From contig NC_068973.1 in NCBI RefSeq assembly GCF_016808095.1, positions 1,048,501-1,112,500 of the forward strand: a DNA stretch of 64,000 bases, given 5' to 3'. This stretch comes from Vigna angularis. Lineage: Eukaryota > Streptophyta > Magnoliopsida > Fabales > Fabaceae. Both the position numbers and the translations under genes were made by a program. The notes beneath the pieces are model-generated. The model saw only the letters and a list, made by a program, of their open reading frames with translations. It had not been told where the DNA came from and made no database searches. Below, piece by piece: positions 1-12,429 of the stretch (the first letter of the stretch is position 1; each line of letters begins with the position of its first letter).

Positions 1-740
1 TATGGCACATTGGGTGGAGATGAATGAGATGAGCAATATATAAGGAGAAAGACCCACTAACATAATGTCTTAAGATTTTGGTGTGTAGCTGGCATCAAAT
101 CTCTTATATTAATTGGAGATCCAAATCTCCACCATTATGTATTGACTCTGTTTGGTGTGTCCATTTAAAGAACCCATTGTTTTCTTGTTATTTAAATTTG
201 GATATTGAGAAGTAGATCCACCTTTGTCAGAACTGTCACTGTCAACAGTAGTGTGTGGGCTCTAATCATGTGTTTGGTTCAATGGTGGGAAGGGATGGGA
301 AGGAAGGGATTCAGCCTTCTCATTCTCCCCAGTCCTCCCATCCATTTCCTCTAACTAAAGTTTGTAATTTTATCTTTTGTTTCTGTTATACCTCACTATG
401 AAATCAATTAGGCTAAAGAATATGAAATCAATTGTGGACCTTCACATTACAGTTTAAGCTTTTGGGAAAACTCATCCTTGAAACTGCATTGTCCTTTATG
501 ACTATGTGGTCAGTAATATGATCCTATCTATTTTGGTTCTTGTAAACACAAAAATTGAAACCCATTATGTGTTGTCTTCACCTAATGATTAAACCTTTTT
601 GGAGCGCTGCTAATTGACAAAGCCAACAGCGTATTGTAGGTGACGTGAACTGCAAAGTAATAGTGTGTTTTGATTGACTTTTATTTGTGCTTTTGAAAAT
701 TAAACAGCAATGTTTGATCTCGCTAAGTGTTTTTGGGCAG
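1..740 (+). other. Intron of CAP-H2 (5' part outside window)
   Basis: No reading frame here resembles the CAP-H2 N-terminus. The stretch ends in a good acceptor (TTTTTGGGCAG) directly before the first recognisable exon, so it is read as intron. A missed small exon cannot be excluded. Confidence 0.6.
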
Positions 741-3700
741 ACAGCAAGATCATGAAGATGGGGAATCGGTCCAACCTGAAGAAATGGGTTCCCGTGCTGT
801 TGCTGATGAGGAAAATGATCAATTCTGGGGCTTAGATGGCATCCAAGGTACCCTATTTAATGGAGATGACTGAATGATCACATAAGAACCTGGCAGAAAG
901 GATTTATTCTTATGATTATTAATATTAGGTAGCAATATTTAGTCTACCGGCAAAATAGTTTTGTTGCATACCAAGGTTGAAAATGTACATTTATAAATCT
1001 ATAAATCTATATATGGTAAGATTCTTTTAGCTTAATGGATTCTGGGACAGAATATCATCAATTAAGTTCGGTCATCATGTTATTGGTGGAACCTGGTTCT
1101 CTCTGCTTTGGACCTCTGTCAAAATCAGACATTTATTCATTTTATTCGCAATATCTTAATTCTTGGACTTCTTCCTTCCCTCAAATTGTCTTCTGTGAGT
1201 CCTATCAGTATTTCATGAAGTGTGTGAAAATAATAACTGTTGTTTCATTTCAGTATAAATATTTGCAAATGGTTATATCATCTGTGTTATGATGCAGTTG
1301 AAGAAAATAATTCCTTGGATGGCACAACTGGCAAAGAAGTAAATTTGGATCACTTTATAAAACCTCCTGCAAATCTAGTTGTTCTTGAAGGTGACTGCTT
1401 GGATGCTGGTGGTGATGGAGGAGAATTGGAGTCTTTTCTGGTATCTTAATTGCTTGCAGCTGTTTGCACAATGATGTTTTTTTTATAGTTTTATTCACTA
1501 ATAATACGATGATTTGTTGCAGTTGTCCACCACAGACCTATACCAGGACTTCATCTTATTGGACACATCTGATGCTGTTGCAGTTCATGAGTTTTTGGAG
1601 GGTACCAAAGCTGCCAAAACTCGAAATGATGCTAGTAGAAGAACCCCAGGTCGTAAAAGCTTTCTTTCTCCTGGACGTTCTGGTGGAAGTGCTCGTAGAT
1701 TATCTGCTGCTAAGAGTCAGTGTGCGAATTCCAACTGCTCCCCTAAACTTAATAGTGGTTTTGATGATGAAAATGTCCGGCCCAGTTTTCCTGCTTCTGA
1801 TGGTCTTGATGACTGCAATTATGGATTTGATATGGGTCAGGGATGTGAGGCATCTAGGGATTCAGACAATTCAGATGACGATAATGATGATCCATGGAAA
1901 CCTCTAAATCCTCATGAACAGGGCAACTTGAGGGTGAAGCCATTCAGAAAAGGTCCCCCCAACTCCTCAAAATCTTTCAACAACTTGCCTTACCTTAGCT
2001 GTGTAACTTATCTGCATTTATCTTTTCGCTGTTCCTGCAGTGAAAATTTTAAAAAAGAGTAACATTAATGTGAGACAACCAGTTCCTATGAGCTCCTTGT
2101 TTCCAGTTGCAAAATTGCATGGCCCTATCAGTCCAGAGCTCGTGGAACTGTGGGAGAGGCAACATAATGCCCATGAAAGACAAAGGGATTTTCAAGCTCC
2201 ATTCTATGAGAAGGTACTTTTTCATGGTTTCTCTATTTACCAGTATATTAATTTTTACGATATAAAATGTGATTTGAAAATTGCAGCTGAGGCAGTCTCT
2301 TGTTAACGAGGGGAATGAAACTGGTGTAACATTTAACACTGAAGGGGACAATGATGACATTGAACATGACAGTGGAATTCCTGATTTTGATATGCCAGAC
2401 AATGCTTTCATGGAAGAAAATCTAGCACCTTTCAATAACGAGGTTAGGAAAGGAGATTAGTAATATGACTATCTATATATTCTAATGACATTTGAAACTA
2501 ATTTTATATCTCTACTTGAATTAACAGCCTGAGTTTGATGATGCTGATGTCAATGTTGATGAAGCCGTAGATCTTTCTCAGGCAAGTTTGGAAGATCTTT
2601 GCCGCTCTCATCTGGTAAGAGTGTCATTATGACTTGTTCGGATATAAAAGTAATTATTTATCAATTCTAGAATTATGTTAAAAAGGGCGTCTCAGTCCCC
2701 CTTCGCCTGCCCTGGTCATAATTTATTTTACTAAAACCGTAGAGAAATTTAAGTCTTATAAGCATATGCTTTATGGTTTGGAGGAAAGATACCATTCACT
2801 CCAATGTAGTCAAATATCAATTAAACAGTATCTATACTCAGTCGTTTGTTTTTACCGAGAAGTTTTAAGGAACGAGTTGTAGATTTGTAGCCCTGTATGA
2901 TAAATTCTTCAGTTTCTGTTTTCACTGCACTAGTACCGACAATAATTTTTCCTCATCTAGAATGCTCTCCTAGCAAGCATTGCTGAAACTGAGAAGCAGA
3001 CTGAAATGGCTGCTAGGGTTTCAACGTGGAAACAAAGAATTGAACATAATTTGGAAGAACAGGTGAATTCATCTTTTGGGTGGCCTTCCTCTATTTATTT
3101 CTTTAAATTGAATGAACTGTTTTGGCATGATAGGAATCACATCCACCATTTGATATCCAAGATTATGGTGAGAGAATTCTTGACAAGTTCTCTCTGCTCT
3201 CCCTTGAAGCAAGCAGTAGCCGTGTCCTGTCCTTTTCTGATTTGGTCAAGGGTCAGGAAAAGTATGACGTGGCCCGAAGTTTTTCTTCCCTTCTTCAACT
3301 GGTAATTCCTTTGTTGGCAATATCCAGTACAGTTCTTGAACTTTTACTTCATGTTATGATGTTTGACGTTGAAGAGTCCAATTTATCAGATTATCACTGG
3401 ATTACTTTTCCAATCCATCATGCAAGTTCTACCATTTTCAGGTAAACAATGGAGAAGTAGCTCTAGAAAGAAATGGAATTGATGGGAAATCTGTCTGCTA
3501 CACATCTGTTAATCCCTTTCATGTTAAGCTCCTTAAGCATGGTAAGGAACGGGAGGATGCACAGTTTGCTTTGCCAAAAAAGAGAGCAAAGTCTCCAAAA
3601 ACACCCTCTACAAAAGGACATAAGAACAAATTTGAAAGAGAAAAATCTCCCACATCTTCTAGGAGAAATGGATCTACTGGTGTGTCACCACCAGCAAATT

Positions 3701-3813
3701 GTAAACTTTCTGTAAAGCTTGGAAAGGTGAGTGCGATAAAGGTATCCCCTGAAGCCAAAAGAAGGCGTAGATCACAGTATGTTGAACCAGTTAATTTACA
3801 TTCAGCAGGGTGA
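741..3813 (+). CDS. CAPH2: Condensin-2 complex subunit H2 (kleisin CAP-H2), 3' portion
   Basis: CAP-H2 is the kleisin subunit of condensin II. It bridges the SMC2/SMC4 heads and recruits the HEAT-repeat subunits, acting in the nucleus in chromosome compaction. Nine exons are readable: 741-847, 1298-1440, 1523-1952, 2041-2213, 2287-2442, 2528-2614, 2961-3062, 3134-3301 and 3442-3813. All have GT..AG borders, and together they give about 578 codons without a stop. The first visible exon encodes FWGLDGIQ and joins VEENNSLDG. An acidic stretch leads into [11 protein letters not shown], typical of the CAP-H2 middle region. The C-terminal part ([16 protein letters not shown], then [13 protein letters not shown]) matches the kleisin C-terminal domain. 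The tail is basic and Ser/Pro-rich ([17 protein letters not shown]). The N-terminal SMC-binding exons lie upstream of the window, so the gene is partial here. No frameshift is seen. I am sure of the family; individual splice borders could shift slightly. Confidence 0.88.
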
Positions 3814-6700
3814 CAGTGGCAAGATCTGCGTATTCCACCCTTCTCCCAAAATGATTCAAGACATCTGCTAGATGTCTTGGGCTTAGTGAAGTTAAGTAGT
3901 CATTCTGTAACTCTTATTTATCACTTAATACTAACATCCATCAGTTTTAGCCTGTATTATTATTGTTGATGACATTAACACATCGATGTAATGATATTCA
4001 CATGTAACACCGTAAATTCTTATTATTGTAATAACGTTTTGCCCTTGCCCAATAGTTAGAACTATTCAAATATCTAACATGTTATATAGAAACCACTGCA
4101 GGATTAAATTTAGATCTAATCTTCAACCACAACAAATAATACTCCGGGAGTACTTTTGAATTTCTCATGCGGGAATCTGAAATATATAATAAAATGTCAC
4201 GGTTTATTTAATTAACCATAACATTGTATATGACATTGTTTGCATACGCATTTGTTGCAAACTGGAAATAAGTTTCAATTGCTGTGCAGTAAATTCTCTA
4301 TAGAAGAAAGTAATGGAACTTGGCAATTGTTATTGTAGCTTTTGAAGCACAGCACGATCAATTAAACCAGAGATTCTCAGTAACAGTATAAAGAGCTGTG
4401 GGCAGAACCAATCAGCGCTCTTGGATCAGCGTTTGGGTACTTCTTGGTTTGGTGTGTGCTTTCCTTGGTGTTTTGATGTATCCTTTGAGTAATATAAAAA
4501 TTTAGATATATCAAAATCAGTGTACTGAATGTACAGTAAATGGATAACACCAAAATTCACTGGAGAATTTAAATTCCTAATATAGTGATATTTTAAACAA
4601 ATCTGTTTTTGTATGAGTTTTTAGTAAACACCCATTATGGTCTACCTTTAATTTAATTTTCCTTATGATTGCGGAAAGAATAATATTATCTTTTTACCAA
4701 ACTATTATTGACAAATATATTCTTTGATTAATTTATTTATTTATTTCAGTCATTAATGAGTAACTATTAAAGAGATTAACTTTTAGTTGCACTTTGTTTG
4801 TTATATATGTAATGTTCAAGATGTGGAGGTCTTTGTTATTACTACCATATTATTTATTAATATTTAATTAATTTCATGTATATATTTTTGATATAAAGTT
4901 GAAGATCTCATGTCAAGTCAAGATAAATTATATTTACAATAAATACAAATTTTATATTATAAATTAATTTTGTAAATTTAAATTGGACTTAAAATATATT
5001 TTTTTAAAATTTTCATAAAAAGTTATTTGTGATTTTTTAATTGAAAAATTCACTATTTCTATAATTAATCTACAACATAATATGTTTTTTATAAAAAAAT
5101 GTTAAATATGTTTTTAATTCTTAAACTCTAATATAAAATTAAAATTTGTTTATATTTATAAAAATAGTTTAGCCTCTAAATTTTGAAAATGAATGTATAT
5201 AATCCTTTTAATCTAATTATGTATTTAATAAATTAACAAAATTTTTAATGTATTTAGATTAAAATGACTATATGTATAAAATTTAAAACCAAAATGTCAA
5301 TTAGTAACAAATTTTAATTTCACGTTGGGTTAAAATCATATTTAACAAAAAAAAAATCATAAAAAGTAATGGTTTCGGAAGCTCGAATAAAAAGATAGAT
5401 AGTTGTTCAAAAACAAAAACTATATGAATTTAAGTGAAACGGTTACGTAGGAATTTGTATTTAATAAATCTTTAATTTATTGGTAGTTGAAGCCATTAAA
5501 AGGTCTTAAAGAGATTTAATAGTAATCATTTACGAACAAATCTATTTGAAAGATTATGACTTTTACTTTCAACGTCATTTATATTCAACCTCCTCATACT
5601 TAAATTTTTAATACATGAAAAATCTCATTAAAACAATATGTTAGGAAATATGGTATTAAAAAGCAATATAGAAAATGATAATAAAGTTAATTTTGATTTT
5701 ATTAATTAACAAGTTGCTACTACTTTGAAAAGGGTGTTCTATATTACACACCTAAGTGTGTTTTAGTTTAGGTTGTTGCGAGATATGTTATGTGGTACCA
5801 TGTTTTTTAATTTTAAATTGTCAAAGAGTTCTTTATATTTAATGTCATTCTATTAAAGAAAGTGACTATTCATACCATACAAATTTTACACGTACCAATA
5901 TAATGATTTGGAGGACATTGAATAATTTTCTTCATCGATTTGAATTTAGGGACAATAATTTGCATACATATAGCAAAATCTTAGTTAAAAACAACGTGAA
6001 AGAGATGAACTCCCATTACATTCTAACTCGATGAAGAAAAAATGCAAAACACAGTCACTTTTATATGCTAAATTCTCATGATGGAGTAAGATAAGGATAA
6101 TTTAATAATTACTTTCTAACTTTTTTTTTCATAGTACATATTTTTGTTATCTGTGTACTATATAATTTTATATAAATTTGATGAAGTCTCTCTTGATTTT
6201 TTATTTTTTAATTATTTGAATAAAATTATTAGAAAAACAGAAAAAAGAGAGTTATATTACAAAAGTAATTATTATTACATCCTTAAAGTTGCTCCAAATA
6301 ATATTATAATACCAAATTGTGCTTCATGTCGATCAGTCCAACATCAACTCAATTAAAGCATTAAAGTTTTACTAAAATTAAAATAAAATAAAATAAATTT
6401 CATATAACACATTAAAAGAAAATATATCTTTAAAATTGTTCTGCTTTGCCGACTATATACAAACATTGAATTATCAAATAATTTTGGTATTCTATTGTCA
6501 TTGTTTAAGGAACTCCAAAGTAAGCAACAAATAGAAAAAAATATAAACCTATTTATGTTCAACGCCAACATTCCAGTCACAGCTACCTACCCTCACGCGC
6601 CGCTTAACGCACCGCCTTCACTAAAATCCACACGCGACAACAAAAACCAACCACCACGCGCTACACATGGTTTTGTTTGTAGAGCCACGTCGGCATTCGA
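3814..6700. other. Intergenic spacer between CAP-H2 and ATL gene
   Basis: This is the 3' untranslated region of CAP-H2 followed by very AT-rich sequence. No convincing coding frame, RNA gene or repeat with clear ends is seen. It separates two convergent genes. Confidence 0.6.
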
Positions 6701-6701
6701 G

Positions 6702-7538
6702 TCAAGACTCACTGGGTCTCCTCTCGCTCACTCGCTCGGCCTCGGACTGGGCGGCGGAGCTACAATCACCGCCGCTAGACGACGGGGACGTGTTTCCCCT
6801 CCGTTCCCTGCTAAGAATCCTCGTAAACGATAACATGCGACTCATCGGCGACCGAAACGACGACGTATTCTCGTCACGCAAATTCTCGTCCCGCGGAGGC
6901 ACCTCAACGGTCACACCAACCAACGACGATTTCCTAGAGCCAACCGAAGAAGAAGGACAAGAGGTAGAACCGGTTAGGTTCTCCCCCGAACCGGATTCCG
7001 GTTCGCTAACAGTTATAACAACCTCCGGTTCGGCCGCGCGCTCGACCGGCGCACGACAAAGCGGACACGTGGCGTGCGAGTGAAACCACATATCGATGCA
7101 GTCTGTGTGGAAGCTGTGGTTACACTTCGGTAAGACCCGACCCGGTTCTCCCAGTTCGAACTCAGACAAACAAACCGCGCATTCGGGCGCGTTTTCCGGG
7201 TGTGCCTTGGGGTCGTACGTGAACACCGGTAGAGAGGCGAGGACGGCAGCGTCGAGGCCGCGGGAGACCGCGGCGGGGGTGCCGGCGTCGTTGTAGAAGA
7301 CGAGCTGTGTTCGGCGGAGCTCGCGGTGGCGGTGGAGCTGACGGCGGCGCGCGCGTCTGAGGTACCAGCGGGCGTAGATGTGGAGACAGAGCATTAAAAT
7401 GACGATGAAGAAGAGTAGAACGATGGCAGAAAGCATGATTTTTCCGCTGAGGTTGTAACTCTTCTCATCGAAATCTTTTGGGATTGGGCTTCTCTCTTTG
7501 AATTTTGGTATGGCTTCATTTCCTCCCTCTTGAGCCAT
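6702..7538 (-). CDS. RING-H2 finger protein, ATL family (probable E3 ubiquitin ligase)
   Basis: Intronless, as most ATL genes are. ATL proteins are membrane-anchored E3 ligases that recruit E2 enzymes through a RING-H2 domain. The frame opens at 7568, but the second Met (MAQEGGNEAIP, 278 aa) is the more likely start. Numbered from the first Met: one membrane segment at about residues 43-63 (LSAIVLLFFIVILMLCLHIY), a basic stretch, the ATL hallmark GLD motif at 104-106 (GLDAAVLASLPVF), then a complete RING-H2 at 130-171. Its ligands are C130, C133, C149, H151, H154, C157, C168 and C171, with W161 three residues after the sixth ligand as in E2-binding ATLs. The Ser/Arg-rich C-terminus (RMLSFTRILSRERR) resembles the ATL2/ATL3-type tail. 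The coding region is much more GC-rich than its surroundings. Substrate and physiological role cannot be read from sequence. Confidence 0.93.
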   Translation of the reverse strand: MAQEGGNEAIPKFKERSPIPKDFDEKSYNLSGKIMLSAIVLLFFIVILMLCLHIYARWYLRRARRRQLHRHRELRRTQLVFYNDAGTPAAVSRGLDAAVLASLPVFTYDPKAHPENAPECAVCLSEFELGEPGRVLPKCNHSFHTDCIDMWFHSHATCPLCRAPVERAAEPEVVITVSEPESGSGENLTGSTSCPSSSVGSRKSSLVGVTVEVPPRDENLRDENTSSFRSPMSRMLSFTRILSRERRGNTSPSSSGGDCSSAAQSEAERVSERRPSES

Positions 7539-7672
7539 TTCTGAGAGTGAATGACAGTGAGTGAGCAAAATTCAAGAATAATAAAAAAGGGATTTTTGAT
7601 TGGGTTGGGTTTATAGAATGGAAAAAAGAAAGAGACAGGAAGGTTCTGAAGTGTTTGAAGGATTAGGTAATC

Positions 7673-7680
7673 CTTTTATA
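7673..7680 (-). promoter_or_regulatory. Probable TATA box of the ATL gene
   Basis: The minus strand reads TATAAAAG about 135 bases upstream of the preferred ATG. That spacing suits a transcription start near 7645. Inferred from sequence and position only. Confidence 0.5.
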
Positions 7681-8861
7681 TGCAACCTTTGTTGTGTCAA
7701 AATTCTTCAGTTGCCACAGTTGACGCGCTTTCTCCATTTCAATTTTATGTTTTTTTTATCAAAATTTATATTTCGGAAATTGGCTTGCACCTTCGTTGGT
7801 GAGTGGAACCCACACGTGTTTTCATTCTTTTTTCTTTTTTTTTATTTTTATTTTTTTATCAAAGCGTGTGGGAAAGTTGAAGTGTAGAAAGTGAAGTGAA
7901 GTTGTGCATTGGTTAGTCAACGTGTTCTTACCTAACCTGAAGTAATGAGTCCTTAATTTTTTGTCTACACTTTTTTACTTTGATGCAAAGAAAACCTTTT
8001 TTTCTTAAGTAATGTTCTTAACTTAATAAAAAGTATATCCTATTTATTTATGTTCATATGTTCATAGAATAAGATTGTCATGTTTTCTTATTGTTTTTAG
8101 GAGTTTTCACTTAGTTACTTAATTAAGATTGTGTGACAATACAATTTCACTTAGTTTTCTTTTTGCTTTAACTTCCATTTGCAATAAATTTTTCCATAAA
8201 ATGTGTTATTTGATATAAAAATAAAATACTTTTTGTTTTTTTATAATATTAGATGTTAAAATAAATTTATAGGATTTAAGAACAAATTGGATTAGATTTT
8301 TATTGGTTTTAGACTAAAGTAATATTAAAAACAATCATGTAATTTTATGAATCTCTTGAAATAATTTCATAGCTTTTCTTTTTAATTTTATAAATTGTTT
8401 ATAGTAATTACCTTTCACAAAATAGCTTATCAATTAGCTTTTAAATCTATTTTTTGCAAAATAAATATAAATTTTGAACTTTTATATTTAAATGTGCATG
8501 TATGATTTTAAAATATTTTAATTAGAATCTTCAATGCTATTTTTAGTCTAAAGCAGTTTTATTTTACTCTAAAATATTGATTTTAGTATGATGGGAGTTT
8601 TCAATCAACATTTTTAGGTATATTCACGTACTCTTAATCACTAAAATTTGGGTTGGAATAGACTTCTTAAGATTGTATTGAAATTTAAACCCAATGCATT
8701 ACATGTTGGATTGATTCACAAAAATTTCCAAAATGAACAAATAAATATAAATATAAATATTCTAAACAAAATATCACAATCACAATAACACTTTCTTATT
8801 AAAAAATCATTCCACTATATTTTTAATCCATCACCATAAATTAAACAAATCCGCAGTAAAG

Positions 8862-8863
<2 letters not shown>

Positions 8864-8942
<79 letters not shown>
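8864..8942. repeat. (TA)n microsatellite
   Basis: An uninterrupted AT dinucleotide run of about 79 bases in noncoding sequence, probably length-polymorphic. Confidence 0.97.
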
Positions 8943-8943
<1 letters not shown>

Positions 8944-9087
8944 GAAATCTATTATAATCCATAAAACATAATGTTTAACAAAAGAAAGTCAAACAATCAA
9001 TACAAAAAACCAAACAAAATTTTGTAATGGATATGATGTTTCTAATAATTTTGTCTCTTATCAATCTTCATCAATGATCAACCATGG

Positions 9088-9089
<2 letters not shown>

Positions 9090-9151
<62 letters not shown>
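9090..9151. repeat. (TA)n microsatellite
   Basis: A second uninterrupted AT run of about 60 bases, only 150 bases from the previous one. Confidence 0.97.
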
Positions 9152-9156
<5 letters not shown>

Positions 9157-10423
9157 TAAATGTAAATGTAAATATAAATATATATTAAATAAATATAAGA
9201 AAATTAAATATTTTATAAAATAAAAATGCCATAAATTCATTATTTTAAGATTTCTCATCAAAACAGTTATTAATATGTAATATTATAAAATTTATATCAA
9301 TATAGTACATTAGAAAATTTATATTGTTTCCTAACAAACTTTTAAATTTGTTAATGCTTAATTTATGAAATATAGTGAAATTGAAAGATTTTTAAGGATG
9401 ACTAGAGTTAAGATAATAAAAACAAGTAAAACTTGACTTTGAAACTAAATTTGCTTTCGCAATGTTTTGATTTTATCTCTTAAATACTTTATGTTATCAA
9501 TTTTTTTTTTTTGTAAAAAATAATTTAATATGTAGTATTGCGTTTACCGAGTTGAAATATTAAACCTACTCCTAAGTGATACTTAGATTAACATAATATT
9601 TGATTAAAACAGTTATAAGTAAAGAAAATATAAGCTAAATGCTACGTCACTTTGTTCTTACACATGATTATCCATTACAATTTGTTTTTCTTTTTCATTC
9701 TTCTTCGGACATCTATAGCAAAAACTAATAAGTGGATTTTGATGTCAAATCTGATATATATTTTTTATTTAAATGTATTTCGTGTATATAATTTTTAGTC
9801 ATTTATTCTATAAAGCTTATTTTACTTAGGACTTTGGTGGTTAATTAAAGAAACAAAGTTAATTTATTTTTAATTTATTTAAAGGGGTTTAATTTTACAA
9901 AACATGATGAAATCGGATGGAGGTTAGAGACTTCGAAAGGTAAAATCGTCATAGCCAGTACAACTTCTGCTGAGTGAAGATCAAGTTAAATAACAACATT
10001 ACTTTTTTAAAAATTAAAATCGTCATAAAACTTCAATTTAAATATATTTTTATTTCAAAATAGTTTTTAATTTTATTTAAAGTAAATTAATTTTTTTAAT
10101 TTTTATTCATAATAAATATATTTTTTTTATTCAATTAATATGATGTTTGAAGTTAATTTAATTAATTGTAGACACGATAAAGATTATTGCAATAAAATTG
10201 AGATTATTTTATTATAAAATATTTAATAGGGTTGGCAAATAAATAATACAAAATGAAACATCATTATTTATATGAGAGTTTTTCCAATTCTGATATTCGT
10301 TACCACGTTAAGAACATTTTATTGATTTATTTTTAGTGGTTGGATTCATTTTACTATGGATATAAGTAATAGTTTATCTTCTTAATTATTTAGGATTTGG
10401 AATAAAGTTGGGATCAATATAGG

Positions 10424-11020
10424 TTAACCAATAATGTTCATTTCAAAGACGATGGAATTGAACTTCTTAAGCTTTGTAAATGTTTTTAGACTATAAGCAT
10501 GATTAATAAATATTTCAAGTTCTAAGTGGTAACAAGAACAATCAGAAATAACATGAGAATAAGACAACATCAAATCTTGAAACTCTCCATAATCACACCA
10601 CCACTCATTTAACTTAACTTTGTATGACATTGTTCATCGACGGAGTTGGAGATTTGCTATCTCTTGAACATTAAACACAAAACATTATCAATCATACCCG
10701 TGGACATGACACATGGTCAATCTTTGTTCATTTTTTTAGTAATATTATGACATCTTTGGGGTATTGATGTCCTGCCTGCAACATGCATTTTGTTTTTATT
10801 CCTCTTTTAATAACCCAAGAATTAGTTCTTTTAAATGTTGTTTTAACAAGAGTAACAATTGGTAATGAACGTACTGCCTTTGAACTAGGTTGTTTGTCAT
10901 GTGCTTATATCTCTTGCATACATCAAATGTTTGAGTCCACTGATTTATCCATGAAATCGTTTTTGGGAACTCTAACCTCATAGCTAATAATTTTGCTTGA
11001 ACAATTGATTGTTTCATTTA
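10424..11020 (-). pseudogene. Mutator-like (MULE) transposase relic, C-terminal part with decayed SWIM finger
   Basis: Read on the minus strand, three fragments occur in the order expected for a plant MULE transposase C-terminus. The first (about 11017-10870) has ISWINQWTQTFD followed by HMTNNLV, the usual region before the helix-rich segment. A frame change then gives SLPIVTLVKTTFKRTNSW and AGHQYPKDV (about 10870-10740). After a stop, 10630-10424 gives SYKVKLNEWWCDYGEFQD then SHVISDC, equivalent to the SWIM zinc finger (CxCG...PCSHVIAAC in intact members). Two SWIM cysteines are Tyr (CDY, SYSH). Frameshifts, stops and lost zinc ligands make it non-functional. No terminal inverted repeats were identified. 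The family call rests on motif order remembered from plant MULEs. Confidence 0.75.
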
Positions 11021-11829
11021 ATAACCTGAAATAACATAATCTATTAAACAATATAAATGGTATGATCATATAAACCAAAAGAGGTTATTAATTGACAATA
11101 AGTATATTTTTTATACTCAAATTCTTTTGTTACACTAATGGTTACACAAATTTTGTTTCAATTTTTGTGGACACCTTATCATAAAAATAACATAAGACTT
11201 TTGATAAAGGTTGAAGTCTCCCCTTAAGTCGTGTTTATTCATCTTAAATGTTTTGCTATAGTAGAGTTTCATCAGGTGGACTGGGTGTCAATTTGGACTT
11301 TGTCAATCCATTCTTCATTAACCATAAAACTTGGATAACCTTCATACTATAGATATGAGAGGAAGAATAGAAAGAAATTGGCCTTAATATCATCAATAAT
11401 GGATAGAAATATGAAATGATCGATACAACCATATAATTGAAGGAGAGGAATTCAATAGGGTATGAAACAATATATGCAATGGTACATACAACATACTATT
11501 CGCTACATAGAACAAACATCATCGTTGGACGACAATGTAAGTTCATTTTCTAATACATTTAAAATGTTAATATCTGACTTTCAAATTAAAGTAACAATTA
11601 CATTCCAACAATATGACATACCGAAGAAGCTTCAACTCCTTCACAATATGATCATATTGGATATTCTCCTAGGTATTCTCAATCGTTTCAACCATAGTAT
11701 GGTACTTAAATTGGCATGTTTTATCTTCATATTTACATCATGTTCCTTCTACGTACATCATATTTCCATCTCAACCTAACTTCTTTTCAAGCCCATTTCA
11801 CAATATATTCTGTACCGTACAAACCGACT

Positions 11830-12420
11830 AGTGTAATCTTATCGATCGGTCAAAGATATAGAAGGATAGCTCAGAAAAACCACAACCCGATATATTGAAC
11901 GTCTTAATCGGTGTCATGGTTTGTACGACCCTCTTAACTGTTCGGTCAAAACCTCTTACTCGGATTAAGAAAGTAAAAACATGTTTAAGTAACATTAGGC
12001 CTCAATTGGGTCAGTCTTATTCAAAGACCCAATACGAAATCTATAAATACAGAAGTAAGGTAAGAAAGTAGGATATGACATTTATTAAGCGTTTAAGACT
12101 TAACGCTTATAAACGATCGATAACTTAATACTAACTTGAGCGTAGGAATGTCTTTAACATGTATCCACCCCTTAGGCTTGGACTGTGTAAAAGGAAGAAT
12201 TATAGATAATATGAACTCGAAAGGATTAGGAAAAGGCAGAAAGGTAAATTGAAATTGTAAAGGTGTACGTCTCGGCCTTACATACCGAAACATATTCGGA
12301 ATCTCTACAACCACACCACTATCTGTTTACAATCTAACTCTACCTATGGATTGTTATCGACCTACAAGGTCTTCACAACGATATGATTATAAAAATAGGG
12401 TGATAAAGACGACGATGGTC
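11830..12420 (+). mobile_element. Probable LTR of an LTR-retrotransposon (solo or remnant)
   Basis: The segment looks like a U3-R-U5 unit on the plus strand. It includes a TATA-like CTATAAATACAG at about 12041, a directly following AAG-rich start region, and later CACCCCTTAGGCTTGGAC and GTCTCGGCCTTAC, which I associate with legume LTRs from memory. Exact ends, the primer binding site and target-site duplications were not found, so boundaries are approximate. It lies beside the MULE relic. Confidence 0.4.
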
Positions 12421-12429
12421 AAAATGATA

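Larger units (their letters stand above)
7690..10420. other. AT-rich intergenic sequence
   Basis: Upstream of the ATL promoter this stretch holds two (TA)n tracts and otherwise only low-complexity AT-rich DNA. No supported gene is seen. Confidence 0.6.

Noticed and set aside
1464..1907. 147-codon plus-strand frame in another phase of CAP-H2 exon 3
   Set aside because: The alternate frame carries the conserved CAP-H2 motifs and joins both neighbouring exons.
6667..7083. Plus-strand frames opposite the ATL gene
   Set aside because: Antisense shadows of the GC-rich RING-H2 coding sequence.
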